In this document: positions 7,089 to 14,543 of the stretch, piece after piece
How positions within the stretch are numbered: the first letter of the stretch is position 1
How the letters are laid out: every line of letters begins with the position of its first letter
Source of the DNA: CAWBRT01 sp963832785
GTDB taxonomy: Bacteria > Acidobacteriota > Terriglobia > Terriglobales > Acidobacteriaceae
DNA: 64,000 nt
Direction of reading: 5' to 3'
Assembly: GCA_963832785.1 (NCBI GenBank)
Contig: CAWHVF010000005.1
Span: 2,728,001-2,792,000, forward strand
Made by a program: the position numbers and the translations under genes
The notes under the pieces: generated by a model
The model's input: the letters and a program-made list of their open reading frames with translations, nothing else
Database searches by the model: none
What the model was told of the DNA's origin: nothing

Positions 7089-9242
7089 ATGTCCGAGACC
7101 GGCCGGCAGTTGCAAGAGCGCGTGCGGGAGCTGCGCGAGCAGATTCGCCATCACGAGCACCGCTATTACGTGCTGGACGCCCCCGAGATCAGCGACGCCG
7201 CCTACGATGCCCTGATGAACGAGTTGAAGGCGCTGGAGCGGGCGCACCCGGAACTGATCACGCCCGATTCTCCTACCCGGCGCGTGGGCGGCCAGCCGCG
7301 CGAAGGCTTCGTCAAGGTGCCGCACTCGACCCCCATGCTCTCACTCGACAACGCCTACAACGAGCAGGAGCTGCGCGACTGGGCGCGGCGTGCCTCTGAA
7401 CTGGCGGGCGCCGCCGAGCTGGAATTCGTCTGCGAGCTCAAGCTGGACGGGCTTTCCATGGCGCTGCGCTATTCCACCCCAACCAGCGCAACTGCGGCGC
7501 TTGTCGGGGGCCCCGGGTACGCGCCCGACGCGGCCACGCCCGGCCAATCCCGTTTCGTGCAGGCCATCACCCGTGGCGATGGCAATGTTGGCGAAGACGT
7601 CACCCCCAACTTGCAAACCGTGCGTTCGCTGCCGCTCTCGATTCCCCCCAAAACCTTGCAGCGGGCGCGCCTGCCGGAGAGCTTCGAAGTGCGCGGCGAG
7701 GTCATCATGCCCACCGCCGCCTTCGAGCGCCTGAATGACGAGCGCGAGCGCCAGGGACAGCCGAAATTCGCCAATCCGCGCAACGCCGCCGCCGGCGCCG
7801 TGCGCGTGCTCGACCCCAACATCACCGCCCAGCGCCGCCTCGACTTCTACGCCTACTTCCTGCTTCAGGATGGGCAGACGCCATCCGAGGAGCAGTGGCA
7901 GGCGCTGGATGCGCTGGAAAAGGCCGGATTCAAAGTCAATCCGCACCGCCGGCGGGTCCGCGGCATAGACGCTGTCTGGCAGTTCATCAGCGAGATGGAG
8001 CCTAAACGCGAGACCTTGCCCTACGAGATCGATGGCGTAGTGGTGAAAGTGAACCGCACGGCGCTCTGGCCGCGTCTGGGGTACACCGGCAAGGCGCCGC
8101 GCTGGGCCATGGCCTACAAATACGCGGCGCGCTCAGGCGTAACTCAGATCGAGGGCATAAGCGTGCAGGTCGGACGCACCGGCAAGCTGACACCGGTGGC
8201 CATGCTGCGTCCGGTGCCCATCGGCGGCACAACGGTTTCGCGGGCAACGCTGCACAACATGGATTTCATCGACAACCTGGGCGTCCGGATCGGCGACTGG
8301 GTCACGGTCGAGCGCGGCGGCGACGTCATCCCCAAAGTCGTGAAGGTTGTGGAAGACCGGGAGCATCCGCGCGGCCACCGCCATTTCCACATGCCGGCCA
8401 CCTGCCCGGTCTGCGGCGGAGGCGTGGTGCGCGCCGAAGGCGAAGCCGACTTCCGCTGCGTCAATGCCAACTGCCCGGCCAAGCTGAGGGAAACCATTCT
8501 GCACTTCGCCTCGCGCGGGGTGATGAACATCGACGGCATGGGAGACGCGCTGGTCGATCAACTGGTCGAGCGCGGCCTGGTGAAGGATGTGGCCGACATC
8601 TACCGGCTGCAAAAGCAGGACCTGCTCTCACTGGAACGCATGGGTGACAAGTCGGCGCAAAACGTGCTCGACGAGATAGCCAATTCCAAGCGGCTGCCGC
8701 TGGAGCGGGTGCTCTTTGGCTTGGGGATACGTTTTGTCGGCGAGCGCACGGCCGAATTCCTGGCCCAGCACTTCGGCTCCATGGACGCGCTGATCGAGGC
8801 CGCCACCCAACCCGATGCCGAAGCCAGCCTGGCCGAGCTGCAGCAGGTGGAGGAGGTGGGGCCGCGCATAGCCGCCAGCATTCGCGAGTTCTTTTGCGAG
8901 GAAAAGAACCTGCAACTCATACAGCGCCTCAAGGGCGACAACTCCAAGGAAGGGCTGGAGGCGTTGTGGAAGAAGCGCGCCAAGAAGCAGCGCGGCACGG
9001 CGCTGGCCGGCCAGACCTTTGTGCTCACCGGCACCCTGGACAAATACCCGCGCGAGCAGGCTAAGCGCATGATAGAAGACGCCGGCGGCAAGGTCTCCGG
9101 CTCGGTCAGCAAGAAGACCAGCTACGTCGTCGCCGGCGCCGACCCCGGCTCCAAGCTCGACAAGGCGCGTGAACTGGGGGTGCAGGTTCTGAGCGAGCAG
9201 GAGTTCGAGAAGTTGCTGGGCAGATCTAGCATTGACGATTGA
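7089..9242 (+). CDS. ligA: NAD-dependent DNA ligase LigA
   Basis: LigA seals nicks during replication and repair using NAD+. From the ATG at 7089 (MSETGRQLQERV) the protein is 717 residues, somewhat longer than the usual 670. Domains in order: Ia domain with YYVLDAPEISDAAYD (27-40), adenylation domain with the AMP-accepting lysine K118 in KLDG, OB fold, a four-cysteine zinc site (CPVC near 439-442, then two Cys near 458-463), helix-hairpin-helix repeats, and a BRCT domain over about the last 80 residues. Extra length includes about 20 Ala/Gly/Pro/Thr-rich residues at about 130-153, just after the active-site lysine motif. An upstream in-frame extension overlaps rsmI and is not supported. Confidence 0.95.
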   Translation: MSETGRQLQERVRELREQIRHHEHRYYVLDAPEISDAAYDALMNELKALERAHPELITPDSPTRRVGGQPREGFVKVPHSTPMLSLDNAYNEQELRDWARRASELAGAAELEFVCELKLDGLSMALRYSTPTSATAALVGGPGYAPDAATPGQSRFVQAITRGDGNVGEDVTPNLQTVRSLPLSIPPKTLQRARLPESFEVRGEVIMPTAAFERLNDERERQGQPKFANPRNAAAGAVRVLDPNITAQRRLDFYAYFLLQDGQTPSEEQWQALDALEKAGFKVNPHRRRVRGIDAVWQFISEMEPKRETLPYEIDGVVVKVNRTALWPRLGYTGKAPRWAMAYKYAARSGVTQIEGISVQVGRTGKLTPVAMLRPVPIGGTTVSRATLHNMDFIDNLGVRIGDWVTVERGGDVIPKVVKVVEDREHPRGHRHFHMPATCPVCGGGVVRAEGEADFRCVNANCPAKLRETILHFASRGVMNIDGMGDALVDQLVERGLVKDVADIYRLQKQDLLSLERMGDKSAQNVLDEIANSKRLPLERVLFGLGIRFVGERTAEFLAQHFGSMDALIEAATQPDAEASLAELQQVEEVGPRIAASIREFFCEEKNLQLIQRLKGDNSKEGLEALWKKRAKKQRGTALAGQTFVLTGTLDKYPREQAKRMIEDAGGKVSGSVSKKTSYVVAGADPGSKLDKARELGVQVLSEQEFEKLLGRSSIDD

Positions 9243-9288
9243 ATATCTTAACTTAAGAAGATAAAGAGGTTTGCTGGCAGGAGGTATC

Positions 9289-9568
9289 GTGGCAAAGCAT
9301 AAAGGCAAATTCCTGAATGAACATTATGGGAGGAGCCAAGCAGGCCAGATACCGGGAAAATGGCGTCTGGTATCATCCGCTTACCCAATTTCCTGCCGAC
9401 TTGTATGATGGGAGTGGGGTCGTTCGGTCCGATTCTGAAAAGCACTATCAAAAATATATTCGCGTTGGGCCGGACTCAAATTCCACTCATGCCGATGTCG
9501 TCGGGAAGGGGATTGCGGCGATTCCTGGATACACGAAGCTCAATCCTGCCCCATCTACTTTGGTGTAA
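9289..9568 (+). pseudogene. Possible decayed small ORF
   Basis: A strong AGGAGG (9279-9284) precedes a GTG at 9289 that opens only about 39 codons. In another frame, from ATG 9317 to 9568, an 83-codon stretch reads plausibly like protein (GVWYHPLTQFPADLYDG... SDSEKHYQKYIRVG). The good ribosome site in one frame and protein-like sequence in another suggest a small gene broken by a frameshift, but no family is recognised and both could be chance. Base composition is lower in GC than neighbouring genes. It lies between ligA and a palindromic repeat. Confidence 0.3.
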
Positions 9569-9597
9569 AGCAGTTGTCGTGACGTAGTATTGAAAGA

Positions 9598-9717
9598 AGT
9601 GTCATGGCGAGCGGAGACGCATAGCGCCGTAGCCGAGCCACCTTTTGTTTCCGCTCCAAGAAACAAAAGGTTCCTCCGCTCCGCCGCGCTTTGCGCGGCT
9701 CCAGTCGGGATGACACT
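9598..9717. repeat. Palindromic intergenic repeat ahead of the adenosyltransferase gene
   Basis: Outer arms AGTGTCAT (9598-9605) and ATGACACT (9710-9717) enclose a hairpin with perfect 10-bp arms CCTTTTGTTT (9641-9650) and AAACAAAAGG (9661-9670), and a CGCGCTTTGCGCG stem near 9685-9697. It resembles the other GTCAT...ATGAC palindromes of the window. It ends 24 bases before the inferred start of the next gene and may form part of its leader. Confidence 0.6.
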
Positions 9718-9730
9718 CCGTGCTTTCTGA

Positions 9731-9744
9731 GAGGAGTTCTTACG
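9731..9744 (+). promoter_or_regulatory. Ribosome binding site leading to an ACG codon
   Basis: GAGGAG at 9731-9736 is 5 bases before ACG 9742-9744. Spacing and alignment with family N-termini point to ACG as the initiation codon, or to an ATG mutated or mis-sequenced as ACG. Confidence 0.55.
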
Positions 9745-10353
9745 AGCTACAGGCTGAGCAAAATCACCACCCGGACAGGCGACGAGGGAAAGACCTCTCT
9801 GGCCGATGGCACGCGCGTCAAGAAGGACAGCGTCTACATGGAAGCCATTGGCGCCGTCGACGAGCTCAATAGCGCCCTTGGGATGCTGGCCGCCAGGCCG
9901 CTTGCCGCGCCTGTGCAGGAACTGCTGCGCCAGGTGCAGAACGATTTGTTCGACGTGGGCGCGGAGCTCAGCTATCCGGGGTACAGGTGCCTGGCCGCGC
10001 AATCGCTGGAACGGCTGGATGCGGCCATCGCCGAATTGAACGGCCGCTTGCCGCCGCTGCAGGAATTCGTCCTTCCCGGCGGCAGCGAGACGGGCGCCCT
10101 CTGCCACTTCGTGCGCGCCGCCTGCCGCGCGGCCGAGCGCCGCGTGGTGAGTTGGCAGGAGGCAAACTCCGCCGCCCCAGCAGGCGCAAAGACGGCACCT
10201 GGTGGCGACCCCGACAAGCCCGATCTCAAAACGCCCTATCTGAACCGGCTCTCCGACCTGCTGTTCGTGCTGGCGCGCACCATCAATCGCGATGCCGGCG
10301 CGAAAGAAACCTGCTGGATCTCTCCCGCCTCGCGGGAGAAAAAGGAAGGATAA
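9742..10353 (+). CDS. Cob(I)yrinic acid a,c-diamide adenosyltransferase (PduO type), apparent ACG start
   Basis: PduO-type adenosyltransferases transfer the adenosyl group of ATP to cob(I)alamin to make coenzyme B12. The family signature TRTGDEGKTSLADG sits near the N-terminus, AIGAVDELNSALG follows, and the C-terminal half has the usual FVLPGG, CRAAERR and YLNRLSDLLF motifs. No ATG, GTG or TTG lies where homologues start (M-x-x-RLSKI). That position is an ACG at 9742, preceded by GAGGAG (9731-9736) at 5-base spacing. The next upstream start codon, TTG at 9691, lies inside the palindromic repeat and has no ribosome site. A loop insertion (about residues 135-155, Ala/Gly/Pro/Asp-rich) precedes YLNRLSD. 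A terminator follows the stop. Confidence 0.85.
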   Translation, partial: TSYRLSKITTRTGDEGKTSLADGTRVKKDSVYMEAIGAVDELNSALGMLAARPLAAPVQELLRQVQNDLFDVGAELSYPGYRCLAAQSLERLDAAIAELNGRLPPLQEFVLPGGSETGALCHFVRAACRAAERRVVSWQEANSAAPAGAKTAPGGDPDKPDLKTPYLNRLSDLLFVLARTINRDAGAKETCWISPASREKKEG

Positions 10354-10360
10354 AAGGCGA

Positions 10361-10390
10361 AAAGCCGGACCGAAGTCCGGCTTTCTCTGT
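10361..10390 (+). terminator. Intrinsic terminator-like hairpin
   Basis: A perfect 10-bp stem AAAGCCGGAC / GTCCGGCTTT (10361-10384) with a CGAA tetraloop begins 7 bases after the adenosyltransferase stop. The following CTCTGTGTTT is only weakly T-rich. It separates this gene from the convergent DUF6580 gene and may act on both strands. Confidence 0.65.
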
Positions 10391-10474
10391 GTTTCCGCAT
10401 TGAACGCCTGCCAAACGTCCTAGGTGGCGCCGGCGCCCCCGCCGCAAGCGAAAAAGCCTGGCCCGCCGTCAAGG

Positions 10475-11006
10475 CTATGCAGAGAGCGAGCGGGCCGCTT
10501 TGCCTTTCAGCATTTCCGCCACTGCCGGAACGCCGAAGAACACGGCGGTGAACAGCAGGTCCGAGGCCGCGGTGTTGCGGAAGAACAGAATCGCCGCAGT
10601 GTAGCAGGCCAGCAGACCATTGAGCGTCCGCGGATACATCTCCCAGGCCGCCCACACCACCAAGTTGCTCAGCAGGAAAAACGACACCGACGCCGCCAGC
10701 GAAGCGCCGGCAATGCGCAGGCACGCCAGCCCGGCCCTGCAGCAGGCTGCCCAGCAGAACGATGGCCAGATACCAGGCCCAAGTTACCGCCTGGTCGGCG
10801 CGCAGCGGATAGCCGTACACGTGCAGCGTCAGCACCATATCGCTGAGCATCAAGGCGGCCACCGGCACCCACGCCTGGCGGCGCGGCATGCGCGAGCCGA
10901 AGAACAGCAACGAAGCCGCCACCGGGGCAAAATTCAAAGCCGAAGCCTTAAGCAGCAGGCGGAACACTACGGCGAACAGCACGAACAGGTACGCCAACAT
11001 GGTCAC
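10475..11006 (-). pseudogene. DUF6580-like membrane protein, single-base frameshift
   Basis: The first part (ATG at 11006 or 10999) reads MLAYLFVLFAVVFRLL...NFAPVAASLLFFGSRM...WYLAIVLLGSLLQ, then the frame is lost near 10737. The adjacent frame continues directly as GLACLRIAGASLAASVSFFLLSNLVVWA...MYPRTLNGLLACYTAAIPF-like sequence down to a stop at 10475. Together they match the DUF6580 family of about 177-residue multi-pass membrane proteins. The span is 532 bases, one more than a multiple of three, so one extra base near 10735-10745 explains the break. Function of the family is unknown. Pseudogene, assembly error or recoding cannot be separated from the sequence alone. Confidence 0.7.
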
Positions 11007-11201
11007 CTCTTCTCTTTATTCTGGCGACTAGCAGCCGAACGGCTCTGGCACGGACTGGCCCGCCGCTCGTCGCCAAGCAGCGGTGTGTATGATTCTTGCG
11101 CCGCGCGCGCCTGCCGTCAAGTGCGTCACCGGTGAGTCAACAGCAACAACGCCTCGAGCGCTGTCAACGAAGCAGCCACAGCATTCGCCCCGGGGTGGCG
11201 C

Positions 11202-12311
11202 TCACCGCTTTTCATCGGCCAAAGGCATGGCGTTGGCTAGCCCGGTCGATAACTGACCTCGCTGGCCGAAGCCGCTCTGCTCGACCTGCAGGGTCGGCGA
11301 AAGCAAGACATAGGCCGCCAGCACCGCGTGTCGCGAATCCGGATACATGAAGCGCAGGTCGCGAAAGCGCACCAGATAGCCCGGCTCGTTCCCCGCCGGG
11401 CGCTCGGTTTCCACCAGCGGATACTGCGCCCAGTCCAGGTACACCTGCCCCACCCGGGTACTGCTCGCAGCCTGGCTGGCCGGGGTCGGCTCGGGTTTCA
11501 GGTAAATGCGCGCCCGCTCTTGCGGGTTAGCCGCTGGCGCCGACAAATCCAATTGCATGGCCGTGTAGCTCTTGCCGGTTTCCGCCAGCCCGTACCAGAG
11601 GAATGGGTTCACCATGTACGGGAACGCGGAGATGCGTACGGGAGCGCCTGCGCGATATTGCATCGCCGCCAGGGCGTGCACTGCCTGGCGATGCTCGTGG
11701 TCCCGCAGCGTCCACAGCGCCGCCATCAGCACCAGCGCCATGATGGCGCCCAGGCGCCCGCGCGGCGCTTGCTGCCCCACCCCACTCTCCCGGCTGCCGA
11801 GAGCAAACAAACCGGGCAGAGTGAGGCCTCCGATCAAAAACACCAGCAGCAGCGGCTCCACGATAAAGACGATGTCCCAGGAGTACCATTTCGGCCACCA
11901 GGGCCAGAGCGGACGCACGCCATAGCTGTTGGTGTAATCCAGCAGCAGGTGGCTGTATCCGGCGATGCAGGCGAAAAGGTAAAGCAATCCCCAGCGCGGC
12001 CGGGGCCCGGCAGGCGCGGTTTTCCCGTTCTCTTGGCGAGGAGATCCGCGTGGACTCCGGCGCGGCCAGAACCTATGCACGGTGAACACCACGGCAATCA
12101 CCAGCGCCGCCACCAGCGGAATGCCCCAGATGGTATGCGTCGCCCCGCGATGGCAGGCAAAGCCCGTGACCGATCCCTTGGCATAGGCCGCGAAGTCGAT
12201 ATCTGGGGCCTCCGCCGCCAGGATCATGGTGATGGTGGCCAGCGGCGTCTTGCGGTTGAACCCGGCGCGCGACAGACAAGCTCCGGTCAGACAGTGCGTA
12301 ACTGGTTCCAT
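11202..12311 (-). CDS. YdjM/DUF457-like membrane-bound metal-dependent hydrolase
   Basis: The 369-residue product has the family N-terminus MEPVTHCLTGACLSRAG, an APDID pair at about 36-40 and the HRGATHT motif (54-60), the presumed metal-binding set of YdjM/DUF457 inner-membrane proteins, followed by hydrophobic segments including GYSHLLLDYTNSYG. The biochemical role of this family is poorly defined. A basic insertion around residues 85-105 (RRSPRGSPRQENGKTAPAGP) shares DNA with MITE copy A: 12001-12022 matches 5874-5895 at about 20 of 22 positions. The start ATG 12311 is clear. It lies 132 bases downstream of the lipid kinase gene. Confidence 0.8.
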   Translation of the reverse strand: MEPVTHCLTGACLSRAGFNRKTPLATITMILAAEAPDIDFAAYAKGSVTGFACHRGATHTIWGIPLVAALVIAVVFTVHRFWPRRSPRGSPRQENGKTAPAGPRPRWGLLYLFACIAGYSHLLLDYTNSYGVRPLWPWWPKWYSWDIVFIVEPLLLVFLIGGLTLPGLFALGSRESGVGQQAPRGRLGAIMALVLMAALWTLRDHEHRQAVHALAAMQYRAGAPVRISAFPYMVNPFLWYGLAETGKSYTAMQLDLSAPAANPQERARIYLKPEPTPASQAASSTRVGQVYLDWAQYPLVETERPAGNEPGYLVRFRDLRFMYPDSRHAVLAAYVLLSPTLQVEQSGFGQRGQLSTGLANAMPLADEKR

Positions 12312-12443
12312 GTTGTAAGAGCAGGCATTAGGGACGGGGCATATTCAGAGTTGCTGTCGGTGTCAACGGTTGCGATACATCAATTCTGGTTTTGCCCTCA
12401 GGAAGCCTGCTCCCGAGCGCACTATTTCCTGTTCCCTAATCCC

Positions 12444-13418
12444 CTAACCCCTATTCCCTGCTTTAGATGGCATCAGCAGGGTGAGCGCTTGCGGCACGAT
12501 TGCGATCTCGGCCGGCAGGCCCTTCAGCACCTCGCCATCCGCCTGCGCCCGGATGCCGGTGCTCGAAACGCCTGGCAGGGGGCGGCAACGAACGCGTAGC
12601 GCGCGAATGAATTCGACCCTGGCCGCCCGTGTTACCGCTTCCGTCGCCGTGCCGCGCACGATGGCGGAAACCGCGTAGCGAAACAGCGACCAGCGGCTGC
12701 ACGGCTTTATGGTGATGAGTTGCAGGTAATCGCACTCCAGCGCTCCCCCCGGACGCCAGCGGCTCAGCCATCTTCCGAACGAGCGGACGCGCATGGCGAC
12801 CAACTCCAACACCTGCTCGCAGCGCGCCGAGCCGTCCGGCAGGGCAATCTCGATGCCGAAGGGAACAAACTCGTGCAGGAACAGCCGCGAAAACCCGGCG
12901 ACGTAGTAAGTGGCGAAGCCGCCATGCCGCTTGCTGCGTGCGCTGGCGTCATAGATCAGTCCGGCATGAGCGCCAATTCCCGCGGCGACCGAGAAATAGG
13001 TGGGTTGCCCGCTGGGCCACGCGAGTTGCCCGGCGGCCAGGCGGCGCGGCACAAAGCCGAGGGCCGCGCGGGCCGCGGCCTGCACGTCATTGGGAAGCCC
13101 CAGATCGTTGGCCAGAACGTTGGCCGTTCCCAACGGCAGCACGCCCAGGGCAACCTGTTCCGGGCCGTGCACCATGCCTTGCAGCACGTCGTAAACCGTG
13201 CCATCGCCGCCGCAGGCGAAAATGGCGTCGAAGCCGCGGGCCATGGCAGCCTGCGCTTGCCTTCCTCCCTCTCCCGGAGCGCGCGTGGCCTCCAGCTCAA
13301 CCTCGACCCCGGCCGCACGAAACACTTGCCCGGCCCCCAGCAGCTCCGATTGCTGCCGCTGGTGGACGCGCCCGGCCTTCGGGTTGTACAGCAGCAACGC
13401 TTTGCGAAAGGATGGCAT
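12444..13418 (-). CDS. Diacylglycerol kinase family lipid kinase (YegS/DgkB-like)
   Basis: This 324-residue soluble lipid kinase has the ATP-binding signature CGGDGT at residues 69-74, the N-terminal NPKAG motif (12-16), PLGTANVLANDLGL (95-108) and the C-terminal ADGE substrate-site motif. Family members phosphorylate diacylglycerol or related lipids (DgkB) or have other lipid substrates (YegS, BmrU). The start ATG overlaps the moaB stop as ATGA (13415-13418 region), implying translational coupling to the molybdenum cofactor genes upstream, although no biochemical link is known. A mildly AT-rich gap follows before the ydjM-like gene. Confidence 0.88.
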   Translation of the reverse strand: MPSFRKALLLYNPKAGRVHQRQQSELLGAGQVFRAAGVEVELEATRAPGEGGRQAQAAMARGFDAIFACGGDGTVYDVLQGMVHGPEQVALGVLPLGTANVLANDLGLPNDVQAAARAALGFVPRRLAAGQLAWPSGQPTYFSVAAGIGAHAGLIYDASARSKRHGGFATYYVAGFSRLFLHEFVPFGIEIALPDGSARCEQVLELVAMRVRSFGRWLSRWRPGGALECDYLQLITIKPCSRWSLFRYAVSAIVRGTATEAVTRAARVEFIRALRVRCRPLPGVSSTGIRAQADGEVLKGLPAEIAIVPQALTLLMPSKAGNRG

Positions 13419-13897
13419 CAGGCGAAGTGCGCGGTCTGGCCGCGCAGCAAATCGAGGGCATGCAGCAGAACGCCAATCACGGCGGAGAGAGATTCGACCG
13501 CCCCTTTGGGGCTGCCCGGCACGTTCAGAATCAGCGACTGCCCGCGAATGCCGCAGATGCCGCGGCTGAGGGCGGCCAGCGGAGTTTTCTTCGCACCTTC
13601 GGCACGCATGCGCTCAGAGATGCCATCGACCAGGCGCGCGCAGACGCCGCGCGTAGCCTCCGGGGTCACGTCGCGCGCGGCAATGCCGGTGCCCCCCGTA
13701 GTCACCACTAACTCAGCCGCGGCGCAGTGCCGGATCAGCATCGCCTGTATCTGGTCGATCTCGTCCGGCACGATCTCCACGGCCACCACTTGGAAGCCGT
13801 TGGTCTCCAGAAATTGCCGCACCGCCGGACCGCTCGAATCCACGCTCTCGCCGCGCGAGCAGCGATCGCTGACGGTGATCACCGCTGCCTTAGGCAT
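13418..13897 (-). CDS. moaB: Molybdenum cofactor biosynthesis protein MoaB/MogA family
   Basis: MoaB/MogA enzymes adenylylate molybdopterin before molybdenum insertion by MoeA. From ATG 13897 the product is 159 residues, the normal length, starting MPKAAVITVSDRCSRGE. The TTGGTG motif (66-71) that binds molybdopterin and the downstream SRG and NVPGSPKG motifs are present. A longer in-frame start exists but overlaps moaC. The gene begins 4 bases after the moaC stop and overlaps the lipid kinase start, so moaC, moaB and the kinase form one unit. Confidence 0.92.
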   Translation of the reverse strand: MPKAAVITVSDRCSRGESVDSSGPAVRQFLETNGFQVVAVEIVPDEIDQIQAMLIRHCAAAELVVTTGGTGIAARDVTPEATRGVCARLVDGISERMRAEGAKKTPLAALSRGICGIRGQSLILNVPGSPKGAVESLSAVIGVLLHALDLLRGQTAHFA

Positions 13898-13901
13898 CTG
13901 T

Positions 13902-14399
13902 TTACTTGCTCCGTGGCGGCCGCTCCAGCGAGCGCCGGCGCCTATAGCTGCCGCTCTTGCCACCCGTCTTGCTCTCCAGCGCCACTTCGCGGATTTCGAT
14001 CCCCTTGTCCAGGGCCTTGCACATGTCGTAGACGGTAAGCGCGGCGATGGACGCCGCCGTCATGGCCTCCATCTCCACCCCGGTCACGTCGGTGGTGCTG
14101 GCCGAAGCGCGAATGCGCACGCCATTCTCGCATAGCTCAATATCGACGGCAACGTGCGAGAGGGGAATCGGATGGCACATCGGCACCAGCTCGGCGGTGC
14201 GCTTGGCGGCCATGATTCCCGCCACCCGCGCCACCTCCAGAGGATCGCCCTTGGGGTTGCGCGGCAGCGCCGCCAGCACCTTCGGGCTCATCCGAACCAT
14301 GGCCGTGGCCACCGCCGTGCGCTTGCTGGCAGATTTGCCGGAGACATCCACCATGCGCGCCCGGCCACGGCCATCGTAGTGGGAGAGTTTCTGCGTCAT
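13902..14399 (-). CDS. moaC: Cyclic pyranopterin monophosphate synthase MoaC
   Basis: MoaC converts the MoaA product (3',8-cyclo-GTP) into cyclic pyranopterin monophosphate, the first stable molybdenum cofactor intermediate. The 165-residue protein shows MVDVSGK (16-22), LVPMCHPIPL (71-80), GVEMEAM (107-113) and YDMCKALDK (124-132), all diagnostic. The C-terminal tail is basic (SYRRRRSLERPPRSK). No moaA is visible nearby, so the pathway is completed elsewhere. The gene starts at ATG 14399, about 145 bases downstream of moeA; the gap contains short repeats. Confidence 0.95.
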   Translation of the reverse strand: MTQKLSHYDGRGRARMVDVSGKSASKRTAVATAMVRMSPKVLAALPRNPKGDPLEVARVAGIMAAKRTAELVPMCHPIPLSHVAVDIELCENGVRIRASASTTDVTGVEMEAMTAASIAALTVYDMCKALDKGIEIREVALESKTGGKSGSYRRRRSLERPPRSK

Positions 14400-14457
14400 G
14401 CAACCAGTTTCAAGTTGAGCCGCTTTGCGGGCGCGAGGAAGGCATTGCCGACCGGGA

Positions 14458-14535
14458 GCCCGCAGGCGAAATCCCGAGCAACGCGAGGGATCTCTCGGTA
14501 CAGTTTCAAGTTTCGAGTTTCGAGTTTCAAGCTAA
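14458..14535. repeat. TTTCGAGTTTC tandem repeat
   Basis: Between moeA and moaC the sequence repeats CAGTTTCAAG/TTTCGAG/TTTCGAG/TTTCAAG (14502-14530). The same words form an inverted repeat at 36962-37014 and single arms near 46283-46300 and 48559-48599. It is a dispersed intergenic repeat; no function is seen. Confidence 0.45.
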
Positions 14536-14543
14536 AACTCCCT

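Noticed and set aside
10361..10384. Hairpin after the adenosyltransferase gene as part of a repeat family
   Set aside because: It lacks the TTTA or GTCAT words of the dispersed repeats and fits a simple terminator.
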